NCBI GenBank assembly: GCA_014379595.1
Contig: JACMLM010000007.1
Coordinates: 1 to 64,000, forward strand
From: Anaerolineales bacterium
GTDB lineage: Bacteria; Chloroflexota; Anaerolineae; Anaerolineales; Villigracilaceae
Length of the DNA: 64,000 bases
Direction of reading: 5' to 3'
Made by a program: the position numbers and the translations under genes. Of the stretch, positions 26,598-36,858 are shown one piece after another. How positions within the stretch are numbered: position 1 is the first letter of the stretch; each line of letters opens with the position of its first letter. Under the pieces are notes generated by a model. It worked only from the letters and a program-made list of their open reading frames with translations. It was not told the DNA's origin and did no database searches.

Positions 26598-27686
26598 TTA
26601 CAAACCCCGATTTTTTATTTGCTGGCTTAGTTCATCAGAAGAATACGGAGTATCTATCATATCAATCGTAATCGGTTCATCCTTGGAACAGGGTTTGACC
26701 AATTTATGTCCATACCTCCCCAACATCAGTTCACGAGTAGAAAGCTGGCCCTTTTGCAAGGGAATAGCTAGATAGATATCTTCCTCTGATAAGTTTTGAC
26801 CCACTTGCAGATCATGTTTTGCGTAGGCGCCGCGTACATAAGAATCAAGGTAGGTAATTTCACGATCCAGTGGAATACGGCGTTCATCTTTAGCAGTCCC
26901 ACACATCTCACGGGCTTTATGAAACGCCTTGTAGTAACTATCAATTTGACCAGGAAGCGAAGAATAAGGAGCCACTTTGAATCCATCCGAATCAATATCA
27001 ATATGACGTTCAAATAAGCGAACGCCCTTGCCGTAACATATAAACATGGAGCTTGCCCAATCATGATACTCATGGGTCGAAATGCCAATAGGATGACTGG
27101 GATAACGTCTCTTTAGATAATCAATTTGGTGCAATTCCATTTCGTGGTCTTCAATGGGATAAGCAGCCACACAATGGTTAAGTGCAAGCGGGATATTTCG
27201 ATTTTCAAAGAACAGAACAAGATCATCCATATCTTTGATGGAGATACCGCCTGTAGATACAATCACTGGCTTTTTTGTTTTTGCAATCTTTTCCAACAAT
27301 AACCAGTCATTATTATCGGCGCTAGCAACCTTGATTATGGGCATTTCGAACTCAACGCACAAGTCTACTGATTTTTCATCAAAGGGTGTAGACATGGGAA
27401 TACATCCGCTTTTTCGAATATTATCCACTAATATCGCATAATCCTCTTTTGAAAGGCGCGACTCTGTAATACGCTTAATATAGTAGATATCATTTCGGTT
27501 AGCGAAATCTTTATGAACAAAAGAATCTACATTACGAAACTGGAGTTTTATAGCAGCGCGGACATTATTGAAGCGCGCAACTCGTGAATGCTCATGAATA
27601 ATTTGAATCCCCCGCTCCAATTTACCTTGATGATTGTTGGTTACTTCAAGTACAAATAAATCTTCAAAAATATCGCGAACATCCAT
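26598..27686 (-). CDS. NeuB-family sialic acid/nonulosonate synthase-like protein with SAF domain
   Basis: 362 residues. The TIM-barrel part (about 1-265) has LEVTNNHQGKLERG (family E-NNHxG), KLQFRN, STPFDEKSVD, KVASADNNDWLLL and STGGISIKDMDD; a C-terminal SAF (antifreeze-like) domain covers about 290-350 (LREL-type RELMLGRYG). NeuB enzymes condense phosphoenolpyruvate with an N-acetyl sugar to give nonulosonates. The substrate is unknown here, and no CMP transferase (NeuA) is seen in the window. The ATG has AAGGAG seven bases upstream. Confidence 0.8.
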   Translation of the reverse strand: MDVRDIFEDLFVLEVTNNHQGKLERGIQIIHEHSRVARFNNVRAAIKLQFRNVDSFVHKDFANRNDIYYIKRITESRLSKEDYAILVDNIRKSGCIPMSTPFDEKSVDLCVEFEMPIIKVASADNNDWLLLEKIAKTKKPVIVSTGGISIKDMDDLVLFFENRNIPLALNHCVAAYPIEDHEMELHQIDYLKRRYPSHPIGISTHEYHDWASSMFICYGKGVRLFERHIDIDSDGFKVAPYSSLPGQIDSYYKAFHKAREMCGTAKDERRIPLDREITYLDSYVRGAYAKHDLQVGQNLSEEDIYLAIPLQKGQLSTRELMLGRYGHKLVKPCSKDEPITIDMIDTPYSSDELSQQIKNRGL

Positions 27687-27709
27687 TGGAAATCTCCTTC
27701 TAGTAGTCT

Positions 27710-29521
27710 CTACCGAGTGAATGGAACCAGCATATTTTCAGCAAATTCTTTCTCATCTAGAAAAGGACTCATGTCTTCCAGGTTAGACGATACAATTCTG
27801 CCATCGGGGAGCTGCCTGGCACTAATACGTGGCTCAAAAGGCTGGTCAGGGTCAAGAAGCACATCGCAGATCACAGGTCCGGGCATTTGAAGCGCAGACT
27901 GTATCCCATCTTCGAGTTGATCGTATCCAATCCGCATTGCTGGAAGCCCATAAGCTTGAGCTATTTTAATTATATCGGGAAAAGAAACGCCGCTTTGAAT
28001 ACTTTCGCCGGTTAGTCTTTTAAACATGTTAGCCTGAGAAAGCCGGATAGATAAATATCCATTATTATTTAGAACAAAAAGTTTTAACGGAAGCTGATAA
28101 TGAACAACTGTTTGCAATTCCTGCAAGTTTAACTGCAAACTTCCGTCACCAGCAAGACAAATAACTCGTTTACCAGAGCGGGCGAACGAAGCGCCAATAG
28201 CAGCTGGCAGATCATAACCCATTGATGCATCCCCAGTATTGGCGATAAGGCGCTGCCCTTTTTTAAGTTTCGCTGCTTGAAATGCTACAACATTGGCAGT
28301 GCCATTACCACACACAACCACATCGTCAGAATCCAAATGATCAAATAAACGGTCAACAAAATGGTAAGGATTAATACGCTGCTCTTTCGGCTCACGATGG
28401 TGCAGAAGAACAACAGGATAACGCTCTACACGCGCCTTGCACCATGCCAGCCAATCTACATGCATTTGTTTGTCAAAGTTAGCCTGCCTTATCTGCCCAA
28501 GTAATTCTCCCAGAAAAGTTTTGACATCAGCTTGAATAGTCTGTTCAGGTTTAACGGTTGGCTTTTGGAACTCGACACCATCAATATCGACTTGAATTTT
28601 ATGAGCAAAGCGTGCAAACGAATCCCAATTATAACTAACCTGTCGCAAACCAAGTCGACTTCCCAAAATTAACAGGACATCAGCATTTTGGACTGTAAAA
28701 TTTCCAGCACGAGTGGCAAGGTCACCAGGGCGACCACAAAATAGAGGATCATCGGAAGCGATTAAATCCAACGCGGTCCAAGCTGGGACTACCGGAATGT
28801 TGAGGCTACGAATAACCTGCTCAAACTCTTCAAGCGCGTTTCCGAGTCTGATGCCTTTTCCAGCCATAATCACTGGGCGTTGAGCTTTTGCTAATCTTCC
28901 TAAAACATCACGACAAATCGACGATAAATCCGTGTTAAGACTAGCAGAGCTATCGTCATCAAAATCATAACCTTTCAGTTGCTGCGGATCGATCTGGCTA
29001 TTTTGAACATCGACCGGGATATCAAGCCAGCATGGGCCAGGACGGCCACTCTGAGCTAAATGCCAAGCTTTTTCCAAATGATAGCGAATCTCAGCAGGAT
29101 CATTCACAAGCACGGCATATTTGGTAATGCCGTTAACCATACTTACAATATCAGCTTCCTGGTCACCAATTTGTCGTAAGCCAGGAACATTGTAAGTTGC
29201 CAATAAAGTTTCGCGCTTTACCTGGCCAGATAATATTAACATCGGAATTGAATCAGTCCAAGCGCCGAAGACACCATTTAGTGTATTAATTCCGCCCGGC
29301 CCCGTTGTAACATTAATTACACCTGGTGTATTGGTAATGCGCGCATATCCTTCCGCCGCCATGGCACATGCCTGTTCATGATGATTGAAAACAGGCTGAA
29401 TACCTTCCTGGTTTCCAAGCGCATCGTTAAGAAACATTGAGCCGCCGCCTGTAAGCATGAAAACATGACGGACTCCAAAATTGGTTAGTGTTTGAGAAAT
29501 ATATTTTGCAACTGTTATCAT
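27710..29521 (-). CDS. Thiamine-diphosphate enzyme, acetolactate synthase-like (possible YerE-type)
   Basis: 603 residues with the three-domain POX/ALS layout. The catalytic Glu is in FNHHEQACAMAAEGYAR (about 48), FMLTGGGSMFLNDAL precedes it, and the ThDP-binding GDGSLQLNLQELQTV...NNNGY motif lies near 460-495. Acetolactate synthase-like enzymes in carbohydrate clusters include YerE, which adds a two-carbon unit from pyruvate to CDP-3,6-dideoxy-4-ketohexose to make branched yersiniose. That substrate would be supplied by the RfbFGH enzymes of this cluster. A role tied to the NeuB and AroB-like neighbours is the alternative. No small regulatory subunit is nearby, which argues against ordinary branched-chain amino acid synthesis. 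Confidence 0.8.
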   Translation of the reverse strand: MITVAKYISQTLTNFGVRHVFMLTGGGSMFLNDALGNQEGIQPVFNHHEQACAMAAEGYARITNTPGVINVTTGPGGINTLNGVFGAWTDSIPMLILSGQVKRETLLATYNVPGLRQIGDQEADIVSMVNGITKYAVLVNDPAEIRYHLEKAWHLAQSGRPGPCWLDIPVDVQNSQIDPQQLKGYDFDDDSSASLNTDLSSICRDVLGRLAKAQRPVIMAGKGIRLGNALEEFEQVIRSLNIPVVPAWTALDLIASDDPLFCGRPGDLATRAGNFTVQNADVLLILGSRLGLRQVSYNWDSFARFAHKIQVDIDGVEFQKPTVKPEQTIQADVKTFLGELLGQIRQANFDKQMHVDWLAWCKARVERYPVVLLHHREPKEQRINPYHFVDRLFDHLDSDDVVVCGNGTANVVAFQAAKLKKGQRLIANTGDASMGYDLPAAIGASFARSGKRVICLAGDGSLQLNLQELQTVVHYQLPLKLFVLNNNGYLSIRLSQANMFKRLTGESIQSGVSFPDIIKIAQAYGLPAMRIGYDQLEDGIQSALQMPGPVICDVLLDPDQPFEPRISARQLPDGRIVSSNLEDMSPFLDEKEFAENMLVPFTR

Positions 29522-29537
29522 AAATTTCCTGGAATGT

Positions 29538-31364
29538 TCATGGCTTTACCCAAACTATCAATGGCCATTCGTAGCCTGGGGTATATAAAGTTCTAATTTT
29601 TTTATAATTATATTGCAGAACAATTTGTTGCACCACACTCACAATTTCTCGTTGACCGCTCAAATGACCGTCTCGAAATCCATTTTCATGGAATTGATAG
29701 ACATTTTCCGGCATATCCAAAAAAATTATCATTTTGGGTGGATTCCGTTTCAATAGTTCAGCATCTTGGATGGCAATCGGGTCCGGGCAGACATCAAAAT
29801 AATGAACGGGCGAAAATGTGGGTTGCAGACGATTAGTTATATAGTTAAAGATAGGTATGTGAGGATAAGTATATATTGTGTCGTTCTGAGTGGAATGTTC
29901 TAGAATATCCTTATATACTGTTTCGTAAAACTCTTTATTTTTCGGAGAAAGGTGGAAGCCGCGAAAAGCTGGCACAGAACTTGTAACTGTTTTTATATGT
30001 CCATATTCGATCCAGCCCCACCATGAATAAGGAATTTGCCTTTTTTGAATCACACCAACTAAAGCAACTAAAAAGACAGCCGTCAGTATTATAAATCTGA
30101 ATGAATTATTTTTACTTTGAATTCTGTCAAAAAAGATTGCAAGCACAACGGCAAACCCCAGCAAGGTTCCATGTTCTTCCAGTTGATACGACATACCATG
30201 TGCGTACATCCAGGCAAAACTGCCCAAAATCAATCGAGAAATTGCAGGGGAAAATATTTGGGGTTTACCAGATATCCATCTAAAACCAATGTTAAGCGAC
30301 AGAAGGAATAAAACAAAAAAAACTGAATAAACCCAGAACAGTCCATAAAATTTCTCTATATAGAAAATACCTGTAGCGTTTTGAGTGGAGAGAGGAACTA
30401 AAAATCCCAAAACGGAAAATAAGATAAACCCAACCAATAAGAAATAATTCCAATCGTTGCCAGTTTCAATTTTGTCAACAATTCGAAAATATGTCCATCT
30501 TTGCCAAACTGCAAAAACAAGAAGCAGAGCTATACTAATAATGATAAGGAAGTTTTCAGGAGCATAATGACGGTTGAAAAAACCTAACAAGATGTAGGCA
30601 ATTGGCCCTTTTGATGAGGACCCACCAAAAACTTGGCTAATATAAGATGTCATTAATTGAAATTTTACCAACCAGCCAATTATGATAGTTAATGGAATAA
30701 AATATCCAACTAAAAAGGGGAACAACCGTTTTAATCCTTGTTTGAATTGGCCATCCAAAAAGAGCAAAAAAATCGACAACAGAAAAACAACCAAACCGTT
30801 AGATTGCTTTGTAAAAAAAACCAAAGACGCAAAAATTCCCGAGATGAGAAAATATAACCCTGACAATGAAGATGTTTCGGCTTTTTTGAAACATAACAAA
30901 ACTATTAAAAATAAAAGTAGTGTCGTTTGATAGTAGGAATACATCACATCGCTATTATGGCTTTGATATAGGAATATTCCCCCAAGAACTCCCACAAAGG
31001 TAGATGATGGTGAAAATTCCTTTCTCAACAAATAGTAGAGCACAACAAAAAGCGCCAATCTCTCGAGTACTCCATAATACCTGCTAACAATAAATTCCGG
31101 ACCTATTTTGGCTAAGAGTTCAAACATAAACAAAGGGATAGGCTGTAAAAAATAAAAAAAGTCTCGATAAGGTAATTCTCCTCTCTGTGTTAGAAGAACA
31201 TAATAATGAAACCATCCATCTTGAAAAGGCAAATAACGATTAAATACATAAAACATCAAAAACGCAATCAATCCAAGACCAGAAAAAAAGAAAGTTACAT
31301 CCCAATTTATTAAGGACAACTTTTTTACCTGATTTACTGGGTAGCTTTTATCCATATTTTTCAT
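29538..31364 (-). CDS. Multi-pass membrane glycosyltransferase-like protein (GT-C type)
   Basis: 608 residues with about 11 hydrophobic segments. The first external loop is NRYLPFQDGWFHYY, which holds an Asp in the position used by GT-C enzymes, followed by GELPYRDFFYFLQPIP. The soluble C-terminal part (about 460-608) contains THNDTIYTYPHIPIF-like residues. It lies between the sugar-nucleotide genes and so probably transfers one of the cluster's sugars from a lipid carrier outside the membrane. No precise family is assigned. Confidence 0.65.
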   Translation of the reverse strand: MKNMDKSYPVNQVKKLSLINWDVTFFFSGLGLIAFLMFYVFNRYLPFQDGWFHYYVLLTQRGELPYRDFFYFLQPIPLFMFELLAKIGPEFIVSRYYGVLERLALFVVLYYLLRKEFSPSSTFVGVLGGIFLYQSHNSDVMYSYYQTTLLLFLIVLLCFKKAETSSLSGLYFLISGIFASLVFFTKQSNGLVVFLLSIFLLFLDGQFKQGLKRLFPFLVGYFIPLTIIIGWLVKFQLMTSYISQVFGGSSSKGPIAYILLGFFNRHYAPENFLIIISIALLLVFAVWQRWTYFRIVDKIETGNDWNYFLLVGFILFSVLGFLVPLSTQNATGIFYIEKFYGLFWVYSVFFVLFLLSLNIGFRWISGKPQIFSPAISRLILGSFAWMYAHGMSYQLEEHGTLLGFAVVLAIFFDRIQSKNNSFRFIILTAVFLVALVGVIQKRQIPYSWWGWIEYGHIKTVTSSVPAFRGFHLSPKNKEFYETVYKDILEHSTQNDTIYTYPHIPIFNYITNRLQPTFSPVHYFDVCPDPIAIQDAELLKRNPPKMIIFLDMPENVYQFHENGFRDGHLSGQREIVSVVQQIVLQYNYKKIRTLYTPGYEWPLIVWVKP

Positions 31365-31371
31365 GAAGACC

Positions 31372-31689
31372 CTATCTTGATATCATAAAATTAATGTTGC
31401 TTTGAAGAGTTTTTTGAACGCCAGATGCAAGTTCAATCCAAACATTCAATCCCAATCCAATCCACTTTTTGCACGATGAACATCTAGCACATATTGTCCT
31501 GACAAATTTCCGGTATAGAGAATAAGTTTATATTATTTAAATAACCAACTCTTACAGCACTAAATGGATCATTGACGATGTCGCAAGGCAAATAAAAATC
31601 TAAATATTTAGCATCAAAGCTGGGCCGAAATCTATCAGCAAAATTTTGTCGACTAAATTGATACGTTCAAATTGACGAAGAGAATCCAT
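31372..31689 (-). pseudogene. Frameshifted gene remnant between GT-C and GT2 genes
   Basis: No single frame is open, but coding-like pieces follow each other on the minus strand. ATG at 31689 gives MDSLRQFERINLVDK; a second frame (about 31666-31480) gives QNFADRFRPSFDAKY and YLDFYLPCDIVNDPF; a third gives LYTGNLSGQYVLDVHRAK; and the end reads VWIELASGVQKTLQS and stops with TAG at 31372-31374. At least two frameshifts separate the pieces. The parent family was not recognised. Total length would be near 105 residues, so it is either a small decayed gene or the end of a larger one. Confidence 0.5.
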
Positions 31690-31780
31690 TTAAATTTTCA
31701 CTGCATTTGTATTTAGAGAAAGGAACAAGTCACTTCAATAACCACTGAAAAATTCAAAAATAGCTATATGGAAAAAATTT

Positions 31781-32515
31781 CTAAGCACGGTACTTAGAGC
31801 GCAGCAGTCGAAGTTTAAACAAAGCTGATACAAACTGCAAGCCAAAGATGATTAACTGTCTTTTCGGTTTGCCATACTTCCTTTGCTCAAAGTGAAATGG
31901 AATCTCAAGGATCGTAGCTGGATGGCTGGATTTTCCCCAAATAATTCTCGCCAAAATCTCTTCAAGGACATCGAAGTTTGGATATACCGGTTGTATTGTT
32001 CTTAACAAAGCTCCACGGTACAGACGAAAACTATTTGAAACATCATAAACCGGAATACCAACGAAGACCTTAAACACAATATTGAGAACCCGACTCATTG
32101 CTACTAAAGCCCATGGGTTCTCCGTCACACCACCGTGAATATAACGTGATGCAATGACTACATCAGCATCCATACGTCTCTTCCAAAGTTCGTGAATAAA
32201 TTGCGGATTATGCGAGCCATCAGAATCCATTGTAATCACAAAATCACCTTTACACATGGCAATACCGGTACGAATCGCGTCTCCATAACGATTTCCACCT
32301 TGGCGCGGGCAAAACCGCACTTGATTTTCAATGCACACTTTTTGAGTATCATCCAAAGGAGATGCCGCAGCCAACACAAGCACTTCAGCTGAAATGCTTA
32401 ATGAGTCAATTATTTTATTAATTGAAGGCAATAACAAGCGCAAATTTTCTGCCTCACCATATGCAGGCATCATAATTGTTAATACGGGTTGAGCAGAAGG
32501 AACCTCAGTTCCCAT
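31781..32515 (-). CDS. Family 2 glycosyltransferase (dolichyl-phosphate mannosyltransferase-like)
   Basis: 244 residues, a soluble GT-A protein with [16 protein letters not shown], the catalytic [14 protein letters not shown] (DxD) and IASRYIHGG, as in DPM1-like polyprenyl-phosphate sugar synthases that lack a membrane tail. A basic C-terminus ([13 protein letters not shown]) may contact the membrane. It probably charges undecaprenyl phosphate with a sugar from this cluster. The ATG has GGGAG seven bases upstream and overlaps the end of the epimerase gene by 11 bases. Confidence 0.85.
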   Translation of the reverse strand: MGTEVPSAQPVLTIMMPAYGEAENLRLLLPSINKIIDSLSISAEVLVLAAASPLDDTQKVCIENQVRFCPRQGGNRYGDAIRTGIAMCKGDFVITMDSDGSHNPQFIHELWKRRMDADVVIASRYIHGGVTENPWALVAMSRVLNIVFKVFVGIPVYDVSNSFRLYRGALLRTIQPVYPNFDVLEEILARIIWGKSSHPATILEIPFHFEQRKYGKPKRQLIIFGLQFVSALFKLRLLRSKYRA

Positions 32516-33539
32516 TATATATCTCCCGACTCCATGCTAACATCTCACGAATGCCATCTTTCTTTGTAATCGACGGTTTCCATCCAAAATCATGAGTAGC
32601 TTTGCTCACATCTGCCACAAAAACTTTTTGATCACCATGCCTCCACTTAAGGGTTTCAAACCGCATAGAAAATCCAGTAAAAGTTTCCAACATTCCAAAC
32701 AGCTCAAGTAATGACAGGCTATTTTCCATACCTCCGCCAATATTATAGATTTGGCCAGACGCATTATTGATATGCTCTACAGCCTGCATATATACTTGTA
32801 CGAGATCGCGGGCATGCAGTACATCACGCACTTGTTTCCCATCTCCTGAGATCGTGAAAGATGGTTTATCAGAATATTCCATTTCAATTGCTTTTTGACA
32901 AAACCAACCAATCCACCCTTGATCATAAGTTGCAAACTGCCTGCCGCCATACATCGAAGAGTGCCTAAAAACGACCGTACGTAAACCGAACATTCTGCTG
33001 TAATCACGCACGTACTGATCGCCTGTCAACTTGGAACAGCCATAGGGAGACTGTCCATCCAACTGCAGAGATTCATTCAACCCATTTGGATGGTCAGTCA
33101 GCTCATAACGCAATTCCATCTCACGATATCTTAATTCATCCAAAGAACCGTATACTTTATTTGTTGAAGAATAAAGGACGATTGTATCCATAGAATATAG
33201 ACGGACAGCTTCAAGCACATTGAGCGTTCCCAGTCCATTGATTTCAAAATCAAGGCGAGGATTCTGCAAGCTGGTAGTCATTGCCACCTGACCAGCCAGA
33301 TGAGCAATCACAGTAGGTGAAGATTCTCGTATCACTTTATTTATTTCATCGGTATCGCGAATATCTGACTGGATAAACTCCCAGTTTTTTCCATGCTTTT
33401 TGCGAAGCCATTCTAAATTATCACTTGAGCCAAAACGGCTTAAGTTATCAAACAATATCACCTGCTCCCCTTGTGTTAACAAGGTATCCGCAAGGTTACT
33501 ACCAATAAAACCGCAACCACCTGTAATAAGCCATGTCAT
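32505..33539 (-). CDS. rfbE: CDP-paratose 2-epimerase (CDP-tyvelose epimerase)
   Basis: 344 residues, extended SDR. The NAD-binding motif [15 protein letters not shown] is followed by [21 protein letters not shown] and the catalytic Tyr-x-x-x-Lys in [12 protein letters not shown]. The C-terminal pattern [15 protein letters not shown] and [13 protein letters not shown] matches RfbE-type CDP-paratose/CDP-tyvelose 2-epimerases, which invert C2 using bound NAD+. It follows the RfbFGH and reductase genes, the expected order for CDP-D-tyvelose synthesis. The product, tyvelose, is a 3,6-dideoxyhexose known from O-antigens. Confidence 0.85.
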   Translation of the reverse strand: MTWLITGGCGFIGSNLADTLLTQGEQVILFDNLSRFGSSDNLEWLRKKHGKNWEFIQSDIRDTDEINKVIRESSPTVIAHLAGQVAMTTSLQNPRLDFEINGLGTLNVLEAVRLYSMDTIVLYSSTNKVYGSLDELRYREMELRYELTDHPNGLNESLQLDGQSPYGCSKLTGDQYVRDYSRMFGLRTVVFRHSSMYGGRQFATYDQGWIGWFCQKAIEMEYSDKPSFTISGDGKQVRDVLHARDLVQVYMQAVEHINNASGQIYNIGGGMENSLSLLELFGMLETFTGFSMRFETLKWRHGDQKVFVADVSKATHDFGWKPSITKKDGIREMLAWSREIYNGN

Positions 33540-33556
33540 ATAAAAATCGTCTCTTT

Positions 33557-34543
33557 CTAATGATTATTTATTTGTGAGCGGTACCATGCGATCGTTAATT
33601 CCAAGCCTTCTCTTAAAGACCAATTTGGTTGAAAGCCTATTAAATCCTTCGTTTTGGCAATATCAGCAATCTGGGGATATTCATATAATCTATCTGGAAT
33701 AGCGCCAAATTCAGGATACTTAGGAGTATCAATTATTTCTGTAATGATTTGAACAGCATCATGAATTGTTGTGCCAATACCCGTTCCCAAATCTACTACC
33801 TCACCAGCCAAGTCAGGTTTGAAACCAGTTAATAATAACGCCATGATCAGGTCTTGAATATATATTAAATCACATATACGCCTACCACTGCTAATTTGCG
33901 GAGGCACTCCACTAAGCAGACTTGTAATAGTATAAGGAATGATTTTGCTGGTAACCTGATGCGGCCCATAACTCATATAGGGCCGTGCAACAACAACCGG
34001 CAACGAAAAGACTTTATGAAACATACGAGCATAACTGGTTAATGCATCTTTCGCAGCCGCATAAGGTGAATTGGGTGAACTACCAAAGCGGCTGACATCA
34101 GGTTCTTCGGACGAGCCAATAACAACAACCCGTTCACAACCTATTTGCGTTAGCGCTAGAAACAAATTTATGCTTCCAGTTAAGTTATTTTTAAGTGTTG
34201 GGATAACCAGGCTTAAATCCTGTTGCGTGTTTACTAAACCAGCCAAATGAAAAACTATCTCCGGTTGTACCATGCGCACAACACGTTCGGTTGCTTCTTG
34301 GTCCTGTAAATCAACCGGACATACCTTTACCTTATCCGAAAAATCATCATCGGTTGCCGATCGCGACAATGCAAATACATCGGCTCCTAAATTCACTAGT
34401 GCATCACACAAATGTTGTCCTATAAAACCTGTTGCGCCGGTAACTAAAACGCGCTTACCCAAGCAGGAATTCGCCATTCCCATTGCTTGCAATTGCGCTT
34501 TTTGTATTTCAGTAAGCTGAGACATCTTATCCGCGATATCCAT
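33557..34543 (-). CDS. NAD-dependent epimerase/reductase, probable CDP-paratose synthase (RfbS-like)
   Basis: 328 residues, extended SDR with [16 protein letters not shown] (about 34-48) and Tyr-x-x-x-Lys in [11 protein letters not shown]. The C-terminal section ([18 protein letters not shown]) is reminiscent of RfbS, which reduces the 4-keto group of CDP-3,6-dideoxy-4-hexulose to CDP-paratose. Context fits: it lies between the RfbH-side genes and the 2-epimerase. A generic nucleotide-sugar epimerase remains possible. The start is uncertain: ATG at 34543 overlaps the upstream gene by 17 bases, and ATG at 34525 follows its stop directly. Confidence 0.65.
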   Translation of the reverse strand: MDIADKMSQLTEIQKAQLQAMGMANSCLGKRVLVTGATGFIGQHLCDALVNLGADVFALSRSATDDDFSDKVKVCPVDLQDQEATERVVRMVQPEIVFHLAGLVNTQQDLSLVIPTLKNNLTGSINLFLALTQIGCERVVVIGSSEEPDVSRFGSSPNSPYAAAKDALTSYARMFHKVFSLPVVVARPYMSYGPHQVTSKIIPYTITSLLSGVPPQISSGRRICDLIYIQDLIMALLLTGFKPDLAGEVVDLGTGIGTTIHDAVQIITEIIDTPKYPEFGAIPDRLYEYPQIADIAKTKDLIGFQPNWSLREGLELTIAWYRSQINNH

Positions 34544-35564
34544 TTAACGTACGCTGAACTGCGTCTTTTAATCCAATCCTTACCTGCAAGTTCAGTTCAC
34601 TTTTTGCTCTTTGGACGTTCGGCACATAACGCTCTACCAGCTTGAATGGGTTTGCACTTCCCTGAACATCCACATTAATTTCGAGAGAAAGGCTTCGTGC
34701 GACCATTTGAGCTGTCTCAGCAATAGTGACATCTTCATCGCTGCCAACATTATACACACGACCTGGCATACCGCGCAGAAGAATTGTCCATAACCAGATT
34801 GCAAGATCTGCGGCGTAAAGATATGAACGATGCGGGGTACCGTCACCTTTGATTATGATCGGCCCGCCGTTCATTGCATCACGGATAAAGTTTCCAATCG
34901 CGAAGTGAATATCAAGTGGGAGATACGGACCAACAAATGCAAAGCAACGCGCAATCGTTGATGAAACCCCATATTGTTTTTCATATAATACACATAATTG
35001 CTCGGCAGTTCGTTTACCAATTCCATAAGCGGATTTCGGGTCAAGCGAGTCTGGCGCACCGGGGTAATCTTCAGAAATATGGGTCATATCACCTGGTTGT
35101 TTTCCGTAGACTGCACCTGAACTGACGAGTAAAAATTTCTCAACTTTACATTGGACGGCAAACTCCAGCGTGTGGCGCGTTCCTTCAACAATAGTATTTA
35201 ACATTAACAAAGGATTCTCGTTATTGAGTTTTGCACTTGCATCTGTGGCTGCATGGATGATATGAGAATATTCACCCTTTGGAAATTCAAAGTTTTGCAC
35301 ATTGCCTTCTATTAGGGTAATGGCGGGATTGAGCATCAGGTGAGGTAATTTTTGTTTGACAGAATCAGGGTTACGGGTGAGAACAGAGGCGGAGGCTTTT
35401 AAGTCCAATTGCTGATTAGCAAAGATAAAGCTTTCGAGAAGCCAGCATCCAAAGAAGCCTGTTCCGCCGGTAATAAAGATATGTGCGCCGCGCAAATCTT
35501 CCCACAGATCGCGGGTATGATCGAGGATGTGATGCAGGTCAGTTGAGAGCAGATTTTGCTTCAT
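34527..35564 (-). CDS. NAD-dependent epimerase/dehydratase of a nucleotide sugar
   Basis: 345 residues from the ATG at 35564; a TTG at 35576 is less likely. [16 protein letters not shown] gives the Rossmann glycine motif, VSSGAVYG and [11 protein letters not shown] the catalytic Ser/Tyr-x-x-x-Lys, and [15 protein letters not shown] the substrate region typical of UDP-glucuronate decarboxylase/dTDP-glucose dehydratase relatives in O-antigen clusters. Which step it performs is not clear: it could act as an alternative reductase to the RfbS-like neighbour or make a second sugar. It overlaps the rfbH end by 26 bases. Confidence 0.75.
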   Translation of the reverse strand: MKQNLLSTDLHHILDHTRDLWEDLRGAHIFITGGTGFFGCWLLESFIFANQQLDLKASASVLTRNPDSVKQKLPHLMLNPAITLIEGNVQNFEFPKGEYSHIIHAATDASAKLNNENPLLMLNTIVEGTRHTLEFAVQCKVEKFLLVSSGAVYGKQPGDMTHISEDYPGAPDSLDPKSAYGIGKRTAEQLCVLYEKQYGVSSTIARCFAFVGPYLPLDIHFAIGNFIRDAMNGGPIIIKGDGTPHRSYLYAADLAIWLWTILLRGMPGRVYNVGSDEDVTIAETAQMVARSLSLEINVDVQGSANPFKLVERYVPNVQRAKSELNLQVRIGLKDAVQRTLNGYRG

Positions 35565-36858
35565 GTAGAGTTTCAATCATATAGTCCAGCATTGGGTGCG
35601 TGAGGCCTGGATACACACCAAGCCAGAAGACTTGGTGCATTACATTGTCAGACTGCTTGAGATCACCGATCACACGATATTTTTGGTTGCGATAAGCAGG
35701 CTGGTGAATTAGGTTACCGCCAAACAGAAGCCGTGTGCCAATTTTATGAGCTTCTAGCCAGCGGACAAGTTTGTCGCGTGTGAACGGGGCATCTGTGCGA
35801 ACAAAAATTGGGAAACCAAACCAACTCGGGTTGGAGTTTGGAGTTGCTTCCGGAAGGATAAAACAATCTTGTAAATTTGTTAAATGTTCTTTGAGATAAT
35901 TAAAATTAGACCGTCGTTTTTCTATAAAGCTATTTAATTTTTTAATTTGCGAAACCCCAACGGCGGCCTGCATATCCGTGGCTTTGAGGTTATAACCAAT
36001 ATGTGAATACGTATATTTGTGATCATATCCTTGAGGCAGTTCGCCCAATTGCCAATCAAATCGTTTGCCGCAAGTATTATCCTTGCCCGGCTCGCACCAA
36101 CAGTCACGCCCCCAGTCGCGATAAGATTCGATAATTTTTTTTAGTTTAGGCTTATCGGTTAGAAGCGCACCGCCCTCGCCCATTGTGATGTGATGGGCAG
36201 GATAAAAACTAACTGTAGCAATGTCACCAAACCTCCCAACAGGTTGGTTGTTATAGGTTGCGCCTACAGCATCACAACAATCTTCGATCAACCATAAATT
36301 ATGTTCTTTGCAAAATGCAGTAACCACTTCAAGGTTAAAAGGATTGCCAAGTGTATGTGCGATCATTACCGCACGAGTTTTATTTGACAATGCTGCTTCA
36401 AGTTGTGTTACATCAATGTTATACGTTGGGATATGAACATCTACAAATACAGGTATTAGGTTATTTTGAAAAATCGGGTTGACCGTAGTTGGAAATCCAG
36501 TCGCAACTGTAATTACTTCATCACCGGGGTTGAGTTGCCGCTCTTTAAGTAAAGGAGAAGTTAAAGATGTAAGTGCCAGCAGATTTGCAGACGAACCGGA
36601 ATTCACCAAGATTGAATGACGCATATTAAAAAATTGTGCGAATTCTCTTTCAAACTGTTTTGCAAAACGCCCTTCGGTCAGCCAAAAATCAAGGCTGGAA
36701 TCGATCAAAGATTGCACATCTGCAGCGTCGAATACGCGCCCGGCAACCGGCACAGAAGATTCACCCGGAATAAATTTCTTTTCAGGAAATTCCTCAGAAA
36801 CATATTCAGCAGTCAATGTCAAAATCTGTGCGCGCAGTTGATCAGATCTTTCACTCAT
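35539..36858 (-). CDS. rfbH: CDP-4-keto-6-deoxy-D-glucose-3-dehydrase (E1)
   Basis: 439 residues from the ATG at 36858 (start overlaps the end of rfbG by eight bases). It is a DegT/DnrJ/EryC1-type protein, but the PLP Lys is replaced by His in [16 protein letters not shown], the hallmark of the PMP-dependent, [2Fe-2S]-containing dehydrase that removes the C3 hydroxyl. Cysteines of the Fe-S site are seen in [20 protein letters not shown]1 works with a reductase (E3, RfbI), and no gene for that is present in the window. The N-terminal extension and length match RfbH. Confidence 0.95.
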   Translation of the reverse strand: MSERSDQLRAQILTLTAEYVSEEFPEKKFIPGESSVPVAGRVFDAADVQSLIDSSLDFWLTEGRFAKQFEREFAQFFNMRHSILVNSGSSANLLALTSLTSPLLKERQLNPGDEVITVATGFPTTVNPIFQNNLIPVFVDVHIPTYNIDVTQLEAALSNKTRAVMIAHTLGNPFNLEVVTAFCKEHNLWLIEDCCDAVGATYNNQPVGRFGDIATVSFYPAHHITMGEGGALLTDKPKLKKIIESYRDWGRDCWCEPGKDNTCGKRFDWQLGELPQGYDHKYTYSHIGYNLKATDMQAAVGVSQIKKLNSFIEKRRSNFNYLKEHLTNLQDCFILPEATPNSNPSWFGFPIFVRTDAPFTRDKLVRWLEAHKIGTRLLFGGNLIHQPAYRNQKYRVIGDLKQSDNVMHQVFWLGVYPGLTHPMLDYMIETLHEAKSALN

